Shown here piece by piece: positions 13,532 through 14,047 of a DNA stretch of 14,047 bases (position 1 is its first letter; every line of letters begins with the position of its first letter). The DNA comes from Reyranella sp. (GTDB lineage: Bacteria > Pseudomonadota > Alphaproteobacteria > Reyranellales > Reyranellaceae), in NCBI GenBank assembly GCA_004296815.1, contig SCVT01000612.1:1-14047 (forward strand). The letters run 5' to 3'. The notes beneath the pieces were generated by a model. The model did not search any database and was not told the DNA's origin. It saw only the letters and a list, made by a program, of their open reading frames with translations. The position numbers and the translations under genes were made by a program.

Positions 13532-14047
13532 TCAGAAGGTAAAGCGCGACGGCCGGGCGAACCCCGGCAGAAGCGGCGTGCCGGCGTCGAAAAGCGGCCG
13601 GCCGGAGGTCACTCCGCCCTGCTTCACGAAGAGCTGGGCGACACCCAGTGCACCGCTGGGGTCGGAGATCACCGTGGCAAGGCGCCCGCCTTCGGCGAGT
13701 TGATCCACAATCGCCGCCGGCACCTCGCCGACGCCGCCCTCGATCAGGATGACGTCGTAGGGCGCGGAAGCGGCCGATCCCTGCTCGGCCGGGCCGGAAA
13801 CCTGCTGCACGCCTGCGACTGCGAGGTCGCGCAGGGTCTGCTGCGCGGCGGCCGCGAGGCCGGCATCGGCTTCGACCGCGACCACCGACTTCACGAGCCG
13901 CGCGAGGATCGCGGCGCCATAGCCGCGGCCGGCGGCGACCACCATCGCCTTGTCCTCGGGCTGGGGCTGCAGGCTCTGGATCAGCCGGGCGAGCACCATC
14001 GGCTCGGTCATGACCCGGCCGTTGCCCAGCGGCACGTCGTCGTCGGC
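13532..14047 (-). CDS. Protein-L-isoaspartate O-methyltransferase-like protein (N-terminus outside window)
   Basis: The frame is open to the right edge with no convincing start, so the first roughly 45-50 residues of the usual ~215-residue protein are missing. The 171 visible residues include Leu-Gly-Asn-Gly-Arg-Val-Met-Thr-Glu-Pro-Met-Val-Leu-Ala-Arg-Leu, the family's segment preceding the SAM fold. A glycine-rich SAM loop follows, Ala-Ala-Gly-Arg-Gly-Tyr-Gly-Ala-Ala, then an acidic Val-Glu-Ala-Asp at the end of strand 2 and Tyr-Asp-Val-Ile-Leu-Ile-Glu-Gly-Gly at strand 4. The C-terminus ends in Phe-Thr-Phe. PIMTs methylate isoaspartate in damaged proteins. This version departs from canonical Pcm in the SAM loop, where an Ala replaces the usual Glu-Ile-Gly start. 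It is upstream of tolC on the same strand, a position common in Alphaproteobacteria, where the homologue's true substrate is not well established. Confidence 0.85.
   Translation of the reverse strand, partial: ADDDVPLGNGRVMTEPMVLARLIQSLQPQPEDKAMVVAAGRGYGAAILARLVKSVVAVEADAGLAAAAQQTLRDLAVAGVQQVSGPAEQGSAASAPYDVILIEGGVGEVPAAIVDQLAEGGRLATVISDPSGALGVAQLFVKQGGVTSGRPLFDAGTPLLPGFARPSRFTF

Noticed and set aside
1..14047. CRISPR array, tRNA, insertion sequence, toxin-antitoxin or phage-defence module
   Set aside because: No regularly spaced repeats, tRNA-like cloverleaf, transposase motif or terminal inverted repeats were found. Coding density is filled by metabolic and housekeeping genes.

Overview
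The window looks like chromosomal DNA of a GC-rich alphaproteobacterium, probably of the Rhodospirillales/Reyranella type. The lineage call rests on the right-hand block, read leftwards on the minus strand: protein-L-isoaspartate methyltransferase-like gene, TolC-family outer membrane protein, PopZ (DUF2497) and valyl-tRNA synthetase. As far as I know, this order is typical of Alphaproteobacteria, and PopZ itself is confined to that class. The genus is inference only.

Layout. Bases 1-12 are identical to the 3' end of the standard Illumina adapter, so the left edge is probably a raw contig end carrying residual adapter. Bases 13-674 (+) hold the 3' part of an unrecognised gene. Bases 682-2860 (-) hold a two-gene unit: a tripartite-tricarboxylate-transporter type periplasmic binding protein (Bug/TctC) followed, 4 nt later, by a Rieske non-heme-iron oxygenase. 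A 137-bp divergent intergenic region with two hairpins separates it from a tightly packed six-gene plus-strand run (2998-8624): EamA/DMT permease, class III (CaiB/BaiF) CoA-transferase, thiolase-like protein with an extra C-terminal domain, phytanoyl-CoA dioxygenase-like Fe(II)/2OG oxygenase, GNAT-like protein and SAM methyltransferase. The run ends head-on against valS, and the two stop codons share one CTAG. The minus-strand block valS - popZ - tolC - pcm-like fills the rest, and the last gene runs off the right edge.

How the genes may work together (inference). The left two-thirds looks like a small-molecule catabolic locus. A binding protein would capture an organic acid, a Rieske oxygenase would hydroxylate or demethylate it, a CoA-transferase would activate a carboxylate, and a thiolase-like protein and a 2OG oxygenase would act on the CoA-thioester or a related intermediate. 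The permease would import or export a substrate or product. No oxygenase reductase, TctA/TctB membrane partner or regulator is visible, so those parts would have to come from elsewhere. The right-hand third is housekeeping and envelope/cell-pole biology: outer-membrane efflux or secretion (TolC), polar organisation (PopZ) and translation (ValS).

Nearly all sequence is coding. The only intergenic gaps above 50 bp are 2861-2997, 11300-11369 (containing a strong terminator hairpin) and 13451-13531. I see no tRNA, rRNA, CRISPR, insertion sequence or phage module. Nothing here is clearly a new defence or mobile system. The most unusual points are the CoA/oxygenase gene combination, the catalytically atypical thiolase, and the terminator lying directly in front of valS.
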